DNA from: Niallia sp. NCCP-28
Lineage (GTDB): Bacteria; Bacillota; Bacilli; Bacillales; Cytobacillaceae
DNA length: 64,000 nt
Direction: 5' to 3'
Assembly (NCBI RefSeq): GCF_023168165.1
Contig: NZ_BQYJ01000003.1
Span: 620,001 to 684,000, forward strand
Positions within the stretch are counted from its first letter, which is position 1, and every line of letters starts with the position of its first letter. The translations under genes were made by a program, and so were the position numbers. The notes beneath the pieces were generated by a model. The model did not search any database and was not told where the DNA came from. It was given only the letters and a program-made list of their open reading frames with translations. This document shows positions 7,752-15,731 of the stretch, in pieces.

Positions 7752-8579
7752 TTATTCTTTTACAGAACCGCTTGTTAAGCCTGATACAATCCGGCGCTGA
7801 AAAGCAAGCACCAATAGAACAAGGGGAATGGTGACAACAATGGTGGCTGCAGCGATTTCTCCCCATGGAATGGTAAATTGACCTTGGAACATCGCGATGC
7901 CAACCGGCACTGTTTTAAATTTTTCTTCTGTATTAATCGTTAAGGCAAATAAAAATTCATTCCATGCAGAGATGAAAACAAGAATAGAAGTGGTAAAAAT
8001 CCCTGGTGCTGCAAGGGGCAAAATAACTTTCCAATATGTTTGCAGCATAGAAGCTCCATCAATATGGGCAGCTTCTTCCAGGTCAAATGGAATTTTTCGG
8101 AAGAACGTAACCAGAATCCAAATGGATAAAGGCAAAGTAATCGTTGTATAAGGAATAATCAGCCCTAAATAGGAATTCGTTAACCCAAGATTTTTCAAAA
8201 AAATGTAAATAGGTGAAATCGTTGCAATTTGCGGAAACATGGAAACAGACAGCACCAGTCCTAGAATAAAGGTTTTGCCTTTAAATTGCAGACGAGCAAT
8301 GGCGTATGCTGCAAAAGAAGCAATAAACACCGTATAAATAGTTGTAATGGATGAAACAACAAAACTATTCCAAAGATAACGAAGAAACGGATAATTCACG
8401 AATACTGATATAAAGTTTTGGAATGTTGGGTTTTGTGTATAAGGGGTAAAGGAACTGTCCCCAAACAATTCTGTCATTGGTTTAATAGAGGTAATCAGCA
8501 TCCACAAAAATGGAAACATCACAACAAAAACAAAAACAAATAAAAATAGATAAAATAAAAATCCGGCCTTTTTTTGCAT
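7752..8579 (-). CDS. Carbohydrate ABC transporter permease, MalG type
   Basis: A 275-residue inner permease of the MalG family with six predicted membrane segments and the EAA loop EAAHIDGASMLQTYWKVILP, the docking site for the ATPase. GGGGGGAGA precedes an ATG-TAT-ATG; the second ATG (8579) has better spacing. It ends the operon and pairs with the MalF-like gene 18 bases upstream. No ATPase gene is present, so it probably relies on a shared MsmX-type ATPase encoded elsewhere, as B. subtilis sugar importers do. Confidence 0.92.
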   Translation of the reverse strand: MQKKAGFLFYLFLFVFVFVVMFPFLWMLITSIKPMTELFGDSSFTPYTQNPTFQNFISVFVNYPFLRYLWNSFVVSSITTIYTVFIASFAAYAIARLQFKGKTFILGLVLSVSMFPQIATISPIYIFLKNLGLTNSYLGLIIPYTTITLPLSIWILVTFFRKIPFDLEEAAHIDGASMLQTYWKVILPLAAPGIFTTSILVFISAWNEFLFALTINTEEKFKTVPVGIAMFQGQFTIPWGEIAAATIVVTIPLVLLVLAFQRRIVSGLTSGSVKE

Positions 8580-8597
8580 ATACATTCTCCCCCCTTT

Positions 8598-9929
8598 TTA
8601 TTTTTTAGACTGATCCCCCAATAAATCTCTTCCCAAAAACTTAATATAAATCATCGAAATAATGGCCACACAAATAAATACAATCACAGAAAGAGCGGAG
8701 CCATCGCCGAAGTTTGTTTGATTAAACATCGATTTATATGCCATAACAGAAATCGTTTCTGTCGAGTTGGCAGGTCCTCCCCCTGTCAGCACATAAATTA
8801 AATCGAAAACGCGGAATGCATCCAGTGTCCGGAACAACAATGCCACAAGCAAACTGGATTTAATTAGTGGCATGGTAATGGAGGTGAATTGTTTCCATTT
8901 TGTTGCCCCATCAATAGAAGCCGCTTCGTACAGAGAACCTGGAATAGTCTGCAATCCAGCAAGCAGAAGAAGGGCCATATATGGCGTTGTTTTCCAAACA
9001 TCTGCAAAAATAACAGAAAACATGGCGCCTCCTTGGGTGGTAAGCAGGTTAGACATGCTATCCACAAGCCCAAATTTTTCAAAAAGCATGGCGACAATTC
9101 CGTTTTGGCCATCATATAGATATTTCCACATAAGAGCAGAAACCGCTGTTGGAATTGCCCATGGAATCAAAATCGTTGCCCGAATCAGGCCACGCCCAAT
9201 AAATGCTTTATTGATTAATAAGGCAATTGCTAGTCCAAGAACGAGCTCGAGAAATACAGAAATAATTGTAAAGGTCATTGTATTTCCTAATGCACTCCAC
9301 ATTCTTTTATCCGTAAAATTTTCTTTATAATGCTCTAAACCGATAAAAGTAGGTTCTACAACAACTTGATTAATAGCAGAGGATAAACCAACTACTTTTT
9401 TCTCTTGTGCAAGCTCTGTTTTTTTGCTGATTGCCATAAGTTCATCATTAATTTCTTGTGTTGCTTCTTGAATATCTTTTGCAGTTTTCTTATCAATCTT
9501 TAAAATGCCTTGTTCTGGATTAATTTCTTCCATATTTAAAAGCTTATCATTCACCAGATCATAATTCTTCTGAATATCTGCATTTTTTTGGAGCTTATTG
9601 TCTAATGCCTGAAGATCAGATTTTATTTCCACAAGTTCCTCTGTTGCATTTCCATTCCGTATTTCATTGTCAATCCCACTTGCTAAAAATGGGTAATTAT
9701 CCAAGTATCGTTCTAAGTCAAAACTATAGGATAAATGGGTTTCCGATTTTGTCGGACTATTTAACTTTAGGTCAAACAAACTAAAATAAAATGATTGCAG
9801 CACCGGCCAAACAGAGATTACTAAAATCAAAATAAGCGACGGTGCAACTAAAGCGTAAGCCATTTTTTTTTCTGTTGCTTTCTTTTTTGCCATTCCATTG
9901 GTTGAATCGGATTTTTGAGCTTTTTTCAT
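8598..9929 (-). CDS. Carbohydrate ABC permease, MalF type with extracellular insert
   Basis: A 443-residue permease. Membrane segment 1 lies at about residues 24-50, then an unusual insert of about 130 residues (60-195) rich in Asp, Glu, Lys and Asn and probably coiled-coil, before the usual FIGLEHYKENF and five further membrane segments. The EAA loop is YEAASIDGATKWKQFTSITMP. The insert position matches the P2 loop of E. coli MalF and the longer MdxF of B. subtilis, so a maltodextrin- or disaccharide-type substrate is plausible. Start ATG follows GGGAGTGAAAAA. The partner permease, binding protein and LacI regulator are adjacent. Confidence 0.9.
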   Translation of the reverse strand: MKKAQKSDSTNGMAKKKATEKKMAYALVAPSLILILVISVWPVLQSFYFSLFDLKLNSPTKSETHLSYSFDLERYLDNYPFLASGIDNEIRNGNATEELVEIKSDLQALDNKLQKNADIQKNYDLVNDKLLNMEEINPEQGILKIDKKTAKDIQEATQEINDELMAISKKTELAQEKKVVGLSSAINQVVVEPTFIGLEHYKENFTDKRMWSALGNTMTFTIISVFLELVLGLAIALLINKAFIGRGLIRATILIPWAIPTAVSALMWKYLYDGQNGIVAMLFEKFGLVDSMSNLLTTQGGAMFSVIFADVWKTTPYMALLLLAGLQTIPGSLYEAASIDGATKWKQFTSITMPLIKSSLLVALLFRTLDAFRVFDLIYVLTGGGPANSTETISVMAYKSMFNQTNFGDGSALSVIVFICVAIISMIYIKFLGRDLLGDQSKK

Positions 9930-10029
9930 TTTTTCACTCCCTATCTAAAAAACTTAAAATGCCTGGTCTTCGACGGATGAATTTGCTAGACTTTGACTAA
10001 AGATAAAGGAAGCATAATAAATCATAAGG

Positions 10030-10041
10030 TAAACCGATTTA
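10030..10041. promoter_or_regulatory. LacI-type operator-like site before permease genes
   Basis: TAAACCGATTTA has the central CG and near-palindromic arms typical of LacI-family operators. It lies about 100 bases upstream of the MalF-like start, so the permeases may have their own regulated promoter. Confidence 0.35.
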
Positions 10042-10225
10042 GGTTGAGTAAACTTAGAAAAAAGAAAGCGAATTTATATGTAGGCAAATATTGCAGATGG
10101 ACATCTTTGTATTTGCGCTTTCCTCCTCAAAGTAAGCAAAACATAAACGCTCCATTTTCCCGTAGAGAGATTAAGCAATTTAACCCTGCATATTAGGATT
10201 TTCTCCCTTTGCTTTGTTGGGAAAA

Positions 10226-10261
10226 ATATGTATTAGTCTTCATGCGAAGACTAATACATAT
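10226..10261 (-). terminator. Stem-loop after solute-binding protein gene
   Basis: A perfect 16-bp stem (ATATGTATTAGTCTTC) with a 4-base loop, followed on the minus strand by TTTTT. It lies just after the lipoprotein gene and before the permeases. It probably causes partial termination or mRNA protection, giving more binding protein than permease. Confidence 0.75.
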
Positions 10262-10276
10262 ACGATTCCTTTTTCC

Positions 10277-11581
10277 TTATTTCACTAATTTTTCATTCAT
10301 TTCTTTTTCCATGTTTTTTACTGCATCTTCTACCGTTTCTTCCCCAGCGATTGCTTTGGAAACATGAATTTGAATAATTTCAGAAATTTCTTGATAGTTT
10401 GCTGCAACAGGGCGTGGAACAGCAGCATTTAACCCTTCTTGGAAGTTTTTATCAGCGAAAGATGGGTTGGCATCCAGGATTTCTTGGTCTTCAAATAATT
10501 TAGTGATAGCAGGGGCATGGCCGCCGTAAATCGCATCGATTTTTTGCCCTTCCGCACCAGCCATGAACTTTAAGAACTCCCATGCTTCTTTTGGATGTTT
10601 AGAATATTTGTTAATCCCAGCCATCCAGCCGCCAAGTGCTGCTGCACTTCCTGCATCCCCTTTTGGAAGTGGAGCAATTGCAACTTTACCTGCAACTTTG
10701 GACTTCTCTTTATCATTGGCACTTGCATATTCATAAGGCCAGTTGCGCAAAAATGGAGTTTGTCCTTCTACAAACGCTTGATCAGATTCCACTTCCGTAA
10801 ATGTAGTGACATTTCCAGGCACAAAATCAGAAGTAGCTATTTCCACTAATTTTTTCAGCCCTTTAATTGCTTCAGGACTATTGATGACCACTTCATTTTT
10901 TTCATTAATGAATTTGCCGCCATATGCAGCCACAAATTCAATCGCATTACATACTAACCCTTCATATTGCTTCGCCTGCATCACATAGCCAAATTTAGTG
11001 CCACCTTCCCCTTTTTTTGCTTTGGCTGCTGTAATCAGTTCATCCCATGTTTTAGGGACCTCTTCTTCTTTTACTAAATCGGTGCGATAATAAAGGAGAC
11101 CTGCATCAATAAATTTTGGCAATGCCCATTGCTTGCCGTTAAATTGTGCTGCTGCAAGCGCACCTTGATTATATTCATTTAAGTCGATGCCATCCTGTTG
11201 AATAAAACGATCCAGCGGCATCACATAATCTGCCTGCGCAAACTCAGCTGGCCAAACAACGTCCATATCAAACACGTCAATTTCAGCAGACTTTGCATTT
11301 AATGCTGTAATATAAGCATCATGCTGTTGTCCAGAATCATTCGGCATTTCTTTAAATTTAATGTCAATATTCGGATGTGATTTTTCAAAGGCTTCCACCA
11401 TTTTTTCCGTTCCCTTTGTTTGGTCTTTCCCACGGGAATAAACAATGGTTACCTTTTCATCTTTTCCTTTGTCGCTAACCGTTGTGCTGGTTTCTGAATT
11501 CTCTTTGCTTGAACAAGCACCTAAAGCCAAGGATAATGATACCGCTGCTGCTAAGTATTTTATTTTATTTACTTTTTTCAT
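10277..11581 (-). CDS. Sugar ABC transporter substrate-binding lipoprotein
   Basis: A 434-residue type 1 extracellular solute-binding protein. The signal peptide ends in the lipobox LALGAC with Cys23 as the lipidated residue, followed by a Ser/Lys/Glu linker. The mature part starts KVTIVYSRGKDQTKGTEKMV and contains EIDVFDMDVVWPAEFAQADYV, typical of trehalose/maltose-type binding proteins (ThuE and TMBP relatives). It is the first transporter gene after lacI, with a strong stem-loop behind it. The substrate is inferred only; no glycosidase is in the neighbourhood. Confidence 0.9.
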   Translation of the reverse strand: MKKVNKIKYLAAAVSLSLALGACSSKENSETSTTVSDKGKDEKVTIVYSRGKDQTKGTEKMVEAFEKSHPNIDIKFKEMPNDSGQQHDAYITALNAKSAEIDVFDMDVVWPAEFAQADYVMPLDRFIQQDGIDLNEYNQGALAAAQFNGKQWALPKFIDAGLLYYRTDLVKEEEVPKTWDELITAAKAKKGEGGTKFGYVMQAKQYEGLVCNAIEFVAAYGGKFINEKNEVVINSPEAIKGLKKLVEIATSDFVPGNVTTFTEVESDQAFVEGQTPFLRNWPYEYASANDKEKSKVAGKVAIAPLPKGDAGSAAALGGWMAGINKYSKHPKEAWEFLKFMAGAEGQKIDAIYGGHAPAITKLFEDQEILDANPSFADKNFQEGLNAAVPRPVAANYQEISEIIQIHVSKAIAGEETVEDAVKNMEKEMNEKLVK

Positions 11582-11646
11582 ACTTCTCCCCCTCTTTTTG
11601 GTATAGCTTGTAACTATTTATGTAATTGAAAAATGGACAATCATGA

Positions 11647-12648
11647 TTACGTGGAAGCCCTTTCGATTAAATGCAATGAAAGAATAATATCCTCCATATC
11701 CTCCTGATTTTTTTTTTCAATGACATCCATCATAAGTTTTCCAGCTTGTTTTCCTATTTCTTGCATTGGCTGCATAATAGTGGTGATTGGCGGGACCGTT
11801 ATTTCCGCAATTGGCTGATCATCAAATCCAATAACAGCTATATCTTCTGGAACACGCAGTCCACATGTTTTGGCTTCCATGATAATACCGGCCGCAACCT
11901 GATCACTGCCAGTAAAAATAGCATTTGGGCGATCGTCCTGGGAAAGCATTTTTCTTAATACTCCTTTTCCGCTGTCAATATCCGAACCATGTTCAAAAAA
12001 CCATTCTTTCCGAGTTTCCAATCCAAATTCCGAAAGTGCTCTCTTATAACCTTCTTCACGTTCAGTAGATATTCTACTGGCAAATTCATCTCGACTAAAT
12101 CCACGGCAATAGGCTATTTTTGTGTATCCCTTTTTAATTAAGTGCCGGGTGCCAATATATCCTCCATATTCTTGGTCTAATCGCACAGATGGAATCTTTG
12201 CGCCATTAATAGATTCGTTACAGAGAACGATTGGACCGCATTCAGTAAAGTGTTTAATGTTCTCCCAGACATTTTCAATAGAGGTTAAAATAATCCCATC
12301 CACTTGTTTTGTTTTTAGGAGACTGAAAAAATTTAATTCCTTCTCCTTATCGTACCGGGTTTGACAAACAAGCAGCTGATATCCATAATCATGTGCCACT
12401 GTGTCAATCCCTTCTAGCAGATAAGCAAAAAAAGGGTTGGTTAACAAAGGAACGAATACAGCAATTGTTTCTGTTTTTTGACTTCTGAGCTTTTGTGCAG
12501 AAGAGTTAGGATAAAAGTTTAAAGCCTTCATTGCTTCTTTTACTAATTTCTTTTTCTCTTCCGATACATATGGATGATTATTAATCACTCTTGAGACCGT
12601 TGCACGCGACAAGCCAGCTAGTTTCGCAACATCTTTTATCGTTGGCAT
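11647..12648 (-). CDS. LacI family transcriptional regulator
   Basis: A 333-residue LacI/GalR repressor. The N-terminal helix-turn-helix is TIKDVAKLAGLSRATVSRVIN (about 3-23) with the hinge helix SAQKLRSQKT, followed by a periplasmic-binding-protein-like sensor domain (about 62-330) with IFTGSDQVAAGI and AVIGFDDQPIA. It is the first gene of the importer locus, 65 bases upstream of the binding protein, and most likely controls that operon in response to its sugar. A cre-like palindrome lies 81 bases upstream. Confidence 0.92.
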   Translation of the reverse strand: MPTIKDVAKLAGLSRATVSRVINNHPYVSEEKKKLVKEAMKALNFYPNSSAQKLRSQKTETIAVFVPLLTNPFFAYLLEGIDTVAHDYGYQLLVCQTRYDKEKELNFFSLLKTKQVDGIILTSIENVWENIKHFTECGPIVLCNESINGAKIPSVRLDQEYGGYIGTRHLIKKGYTKIAYCRGFSRDEFASRISTEREEGYKRALSEFGLETRKEWFFEHGSDIDSGKGVLRKMLSQDDRPNAIFTGSDQVAAGIIMEAKTCGLRVPEDIAVIGFDDQPIAEITVPPITTIMQPMQEIGKQAGKLMMDVIEKKNQEDMEDIILSLHLIERAST

Positions 12649-12728
12649 ATATTCTCTCCCTATCCACTCCCTTCTCCTTTAATCAAATAAAAAACAAAGG
12701 ACTGAAAATGATTTATGAGAACGATATC

Positions 12729-12744
12729 ATGAAATCGCTTTCAT
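12729..12744. promoter_or_regulatory. cre site (CcpA) or LacI operator
   Basis: ATGAAATCGCTTTCAT (minus strand ATGAAAGCGATTTCAT) matches the core of the catabolite-responsive element TGNAARCGNWWWCA at every position. It lies upstream of lacI, so the importer locus is probably under carbon catabolite control; the LacI protein itself could also use it. Confidence 0.75.
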
Positions 12745-12886
12745 GGATTATTGTAATAAATGCACTCTGAAATTACAATAGTTTTCTTCATATTTTTCAC
12801 CTTAATAATAACGACAAATTCTAACAATTTATGACATGAATGATACAAATACCAACTTATAGGTCAACAAAAAAGACCTGGATATC

Positions 12887-12937
12887 AAAAAAAGTACAAA
12901 ATCACTTATTATGAAGAAATGCTTTTTGTACTTTTTT
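12887..12937. terminator. Hairpin AAAAAGTACAAA and TTTGTACTTTTT
   Basis: An inverted repeat of about 14 bp with a 23-base loop and flanking A/T runs. It lies between the divergent lacI and the small plus-strand gene; which transcript it serves is not obvious. Confidence 0.45.
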
Positions 12938-13146
12938 GCATGTCATGCTATTGCCGCAAGAAGCTTATTTTAATCGGTCCTTTTTAAGATTTCATAGAAT
13001 ATCAGGATATTTAACGATTTCTGCAATAAAAATAAGGTAATGTATAAAAACACGTATCCATCCGTTCTAAACAGAACGTTCCATCCATATTTTATAAAGA
13101 ACAGGTTTTTTAGTATGTAAAATTGAAATCACAAGGAGAGACCATT

Positions 13147-13365
13147 ATGGTTGTTATTCAATATTTTGAAAATAGAGCATTAGTGACAAGTAAACTGGTC
13201 AGAAGCATTCCTTCAGTGGAAGAGGATATTAAATTAAAAGGGCGCAAAGGAAAAGTGGTAAGCGTACAGGAAATTCATGAAAATTTATATCATATACATA
13301 TTGTTTTCGAAAAAGTGGTAAAAAATCAGCCCTTGTTGAAAGATACCAAAAAGAAAAGAAGATAA
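13147..13365 (+). CDS. Small uncharacterised protein (72 aa)
   Basis: A 72-residue protein beginning MVVIQYFENRALVTSK. The ATG at 13147 follows AAGGAGAG at ideal spacing, and a strong terminator lies downstream. It has no membrane segment. A KLKGRKGKVVSVQEI segment (about 31-45) looks like a small beta-barrel with KOW-like flavour, and the C-terminus is strongly basic (KDTKKKRR), so nucleic acid binding is possible. I recognise no named family. Operator-like repeats lie upstream at 13064-13080. Confidence 0.65.
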   Translation: MVVIQYFENRALVTSKLVRSIPSVEEDIKLKGRKGKVVSVQEIHENLYHIHIVFEKVVKNQPLLKDTKKKRR

Positions 13366-13439
13366 TCCAAAGTGTCAAAAAAGTGATGATGAAATAAAAA
13401 TTCAGCCTGATAATTACATGTTTACTTAAATTTTTATAA

Positions 13440-13477
13440 AAAACAGCCTCACTAGTAATCTAGTAAGGCTGTTTTTA
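13440..13477. terminator. Bidirectional terminator
   Basis: AAACAGCCT, ACTAG, CTAGT and AGGCTGTTT form a nested hairpin with T runs on both sides. It separates the 72-residue gene from the convergent LuxE-LuxC-SDR operon. Confidence 0.85.
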
Positions 13478-13490
13478 TTTGCCTATGCTA

Positions 13491-14258
13491 TTATTTCATC
13501 ACTAGTCCGCCATCGACATAAAGACATTGACCTGTCATAAAGGAAGCTAGATCAGATGCAAGAAATAAAGCACTGCCAGCAATGTCTTCAGGCACTGCTA
13601 AACGCTTCAGAGGAGTCATTTCCATAATTTTCTCCCGTATATCTTCTTTGGTTTCCATACTAGAATCCGTTGGATAAGTTAAGCCTGGAGCGATGGCGTT
13701 AACAGTAATCCTGAAAACGCCCAATTCTTTTGCCAGGTTTCGAGTAAATCCTAAAAGAGCCATTTTTGATGTTGTATAATCATGGTAAGGAATAACAGGA
13801 AAATCGATTAAGTTGCTTACAATATTAATAATTCTCCCGCTCATTTGATTTTTCATATACGGCAAAACTGCTTGGCAGATATTAAATGCGCCGTGAACAT
13901 TGCCCTCCCATTGATTTTGATAGTCTTGCCAATCAATATCCCATGCTGTTTTTCTTGTTTTGGGATTAAACGTATAATGGCTTAATGCATTGTTTATGAC
14001 AATATCAATTGCACCAAAGGAATCGATAATTTGGGCAGCCATCAGGCCAACCTGTTCGGCATTTTGCACATCTGCTTGCAAAGCAACCCCTTGTCCCCCT
14101 TGACTTTCTATTTCTTCTATCACTTTTTCGGCAAGTTCTTTATTTTTCAAATAGTTAACCACAACAAAAGCACCTTCACTTGCCAATTTTTTGGCGATTG
14201 CAGCACCAATTCCCCTGCTGGCACCAGTAATTAAAGCCACTTTATTATTTACCATCAT
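13491..14258 (-). CDS. SDR oxidoreductase, FabG-like, in LuxE-LuxC operon
   Basis: A 255-residue classical short-chain dehydrogenase/reductase. The cofactor motif is TGASRGIG (11-18), with NNA at 90-92 and the catalytic Ser149, Tyr162 and Lys166 (YTTSK). It resembles 3-oxoacyl-ACP reductase, but many FabG-like enzymes act on other carbonyls. It is the last gene of the luxE-luxC operon, 12 bases after luxC with an AAGAAGGGG site, so its substrate is probably the fatty aldehyde or a related acyl chain made by the first two enzymes, for example reduction to the alcohol. That step is inferred. ATG 14258 or 14255 may be the start. Confidence 0.85.
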   Translation of the reverse strand: MMVNNKVALITGASRGIGAAIAKKLASEGAFVVVNYLKNKELAEKVIEEIESQGGQGVALQADVQNAEQVGLMAAQIIDSFGAIDIVINNALSHYTFNPKTRKTAWDIDWQDYQNQWEGNVHGAFNICQAVLPYMKNQMSGRIINIVSNLIDFPVIPYHDYTTSKMALLGFTRNLAKELGVFRITVNAIAPGLTYPTDSSMETKEDIREKIMEMTPLKRLAVPEDIAGSALFLASDLASFMTGQCLYVDGGLVMK

Positions 14259-14270
14259 TACCCCTTCTTT

Positions 14271-15731
14271 CTATTCCACATCAGGATCAAAGCGCTCTAT
14301 ATAGTCTTCTACATTTCTCTCTATATCCACCATTCTCACTAAATCAAGAAGGTTAAATCCGCCATCATGATGCCAGCCTGGTTTCGCCCGGTTCATCTCT
14401 CCAATCGGACAAATGCGGTTTATTCCAATTGTCCCTAATAAATCAGCAAGCGTAAACAGCCGTTGTGGAGCAACTGCAAGACCACAAGATTGCAAGTATT
14501 GCTGATAAGGGACAATACATTCCGCTGCATGTTCTAGATTTTCACAAGAAAAAACATGTATGGTCCGATTTAATGGCGATCCTGCAAATCCTGGACTTTT
14601 ATGAAAAATAACGGTCCAAGCAGTGTCGGAATGGCTTTCATATACGGTAGTTTCACTGTTTCTCAATGATTCTAATTGATGAACATTTCTTATTTTTTGT
14701 ATAGACATCGCTTCTTCATCAGCCAGTTTGGCTCTTGGCCTTTTTTTATGATAATTTGCTAGTTCTGCTCCAAGCATTTGGGCAAAACCTTTTGCAGTAA
14801 TGGCTCCCCCTTCTTCGACAAAAATAGTTTGAGGTGATAAACAGCTTTGCTGGTCATATACAGATACATCTTCTGCCAATTTATGGACAGTCTCTGCATA
14901 GTAGTCGGAAGTTAAAGCTTCTTTGCCAATCATCGCAAAACTTATTTTATGTCCATAATGGAGAAACTTTTTTTCAGTGGGCACTTTTTCTCTTAATGTT
15001 TCCACTGTTTGATTGGAACCATATACAATAATGGCTTCTGCCCTTTCGATTGCCCTTTCTTCCAAAGAAGAGGATCCTCCAATCCATGGAAGGATTGCCA
15101 TTGCTTCTGCCAATTGCTTATCCACTTCTGCTAACGATTGAACAAATAAAGCAGGAAGTAATGGTTCTGAAAAGGATGTTTTTCCAAGGCATGCTGATTT
15201 TAATATAAGCCCCATGATTATGCTCCAAATTTGTACACCAGGCACATTGCCTGAGAAAACATGAAAAATGGCAGCGGGTCCAAAGGCACGACTCATCCCT
15301 CCAGATTTTCGGGGACGAAATTCATCCAATAAAGCTCCTTGATCCAACTCTTCGTCTAAAAAACGAAGAAGTTCTTTTTTTCGGAAAGTTCTCATGTATC
15401 TTTTTAATTCCAGGCGAACCATTTCTTTGTCATAGCCGGTGATTTCTGGAAGAAGCTTTTCCGCTAGCTGCCGAAGGGGATAAGCTGGATTCAGCCATTT
15501 TTGGATAGCTTGATCGATTTTTTCGATTATTTGCTGTACAGGCAACAAAGCAAGATAGTCATTTCTATTGGATCGAACCACTTCTCCTATATGCTTGATT
15601 TGTTCGCTTGTAAGGACAGGGTACGTCAAAATAAAAGTAGTATCTGCTGTTTCTATTCTCTTTTTCTCAAAATTTTTCCATTCAATAGATGCTGGCACAT
15701 GATAGATTGGTATTTCTTTTATTTTTTTCAC
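14271..15731 (-). CDS. luxC: LuxC-type acyl-CoA/acyl-protein reductase
   Basis: A 486-residue protein of the LuxC family (aldehyde-dehydrogenase fold), which reduces an acyl thioester to the fatty aldehyde with NADPH. The family's FSGNVPG motif is at about 159-165, and the catalytic Cys297 sits in DQQSCLSPQ. It starts at GTG and shares one base with the luxE stop codon (TAGTG), so the two are translationally coupled, as expected for subunits of one complex. No luciferase (luxAB) or LuxD thioesterase is nearby, so luminescence is not implied. The chain length and fate of the aldehyde are unknown. Confidence 0.85.
   Translation of the reverse strand: MKKIKEIPIYHVPASIEWKNFEKKRIETADTTFILTYPVLTSEQIKHIGEVVRSNRNDYLALLPVQQIIEKIDQAIQKWLNPAYPLRQLAEKLLPEITGYDKEMVRLELKRYMRTFRKKELLRFLDEELDQGALLDEFRPRKSGGMSRAFGPAAIFHVFSGNVPGVQIWSIIMGLILKSACLGKTSFSEPLLPALFVQSLAEVDKQLAEAMAILPWIGGSSSLEERAIERAEAIIVYGSNQTVETLREKVPTEKKFLHYGHKISFAMIGKEALTSDYYAETVHKLAEDVSVYDQQSCLSPQTIFVEEGGAITAKGFAQMLGAELANYHKKRPRAKLADEEAMSIQKIRNVHQLESLRNSETTVYESHSDTAWTVIFHKSPGFAGSPLNRTIHVFSCENLEHAAECIVPYQQYLQSCGLAVAPQRLFTLADLLGTIGINRICPIGEMNRAKPGWHHDGGFNLLDLVRMVDIERNVEDYIERFDPDVE

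Larger units (their letters stand above)
9930..10276. other. Gap between binding-protein and permease genes
   Basis: A 347-base gap inside the importer locus with the stem-loop at 10226-10261 and the operator-like site at 10030-10041. No gene is recognised; a 67-codon plus-strand frame in it has no RBS. Confidence 0.5.
12649..13146. other. Intergenic region between divergent genes
   Basis: It holds the cre site, the hairpin at 12887-12937, a small AGGTC/GACCT hairpin at 12861-12879, and GTTCT-aaac-AGAAC followed by GAACGTTC at 13064-13080, an operator-like repeat about 70 bases before the gene at 13147. Confidence 0.5.

Noticed and set aside
8872-9330. 152-codon plus-strand frame
   Set aside because: Lies wholly antisense to the MalF-type permease and has no RBS; a shadow of its codon pattern.
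9993-10196. 67-codon plus-strand frame in the importer gap
   Set aside because: No RBS and no family; the region is better read as regulatory sequence.
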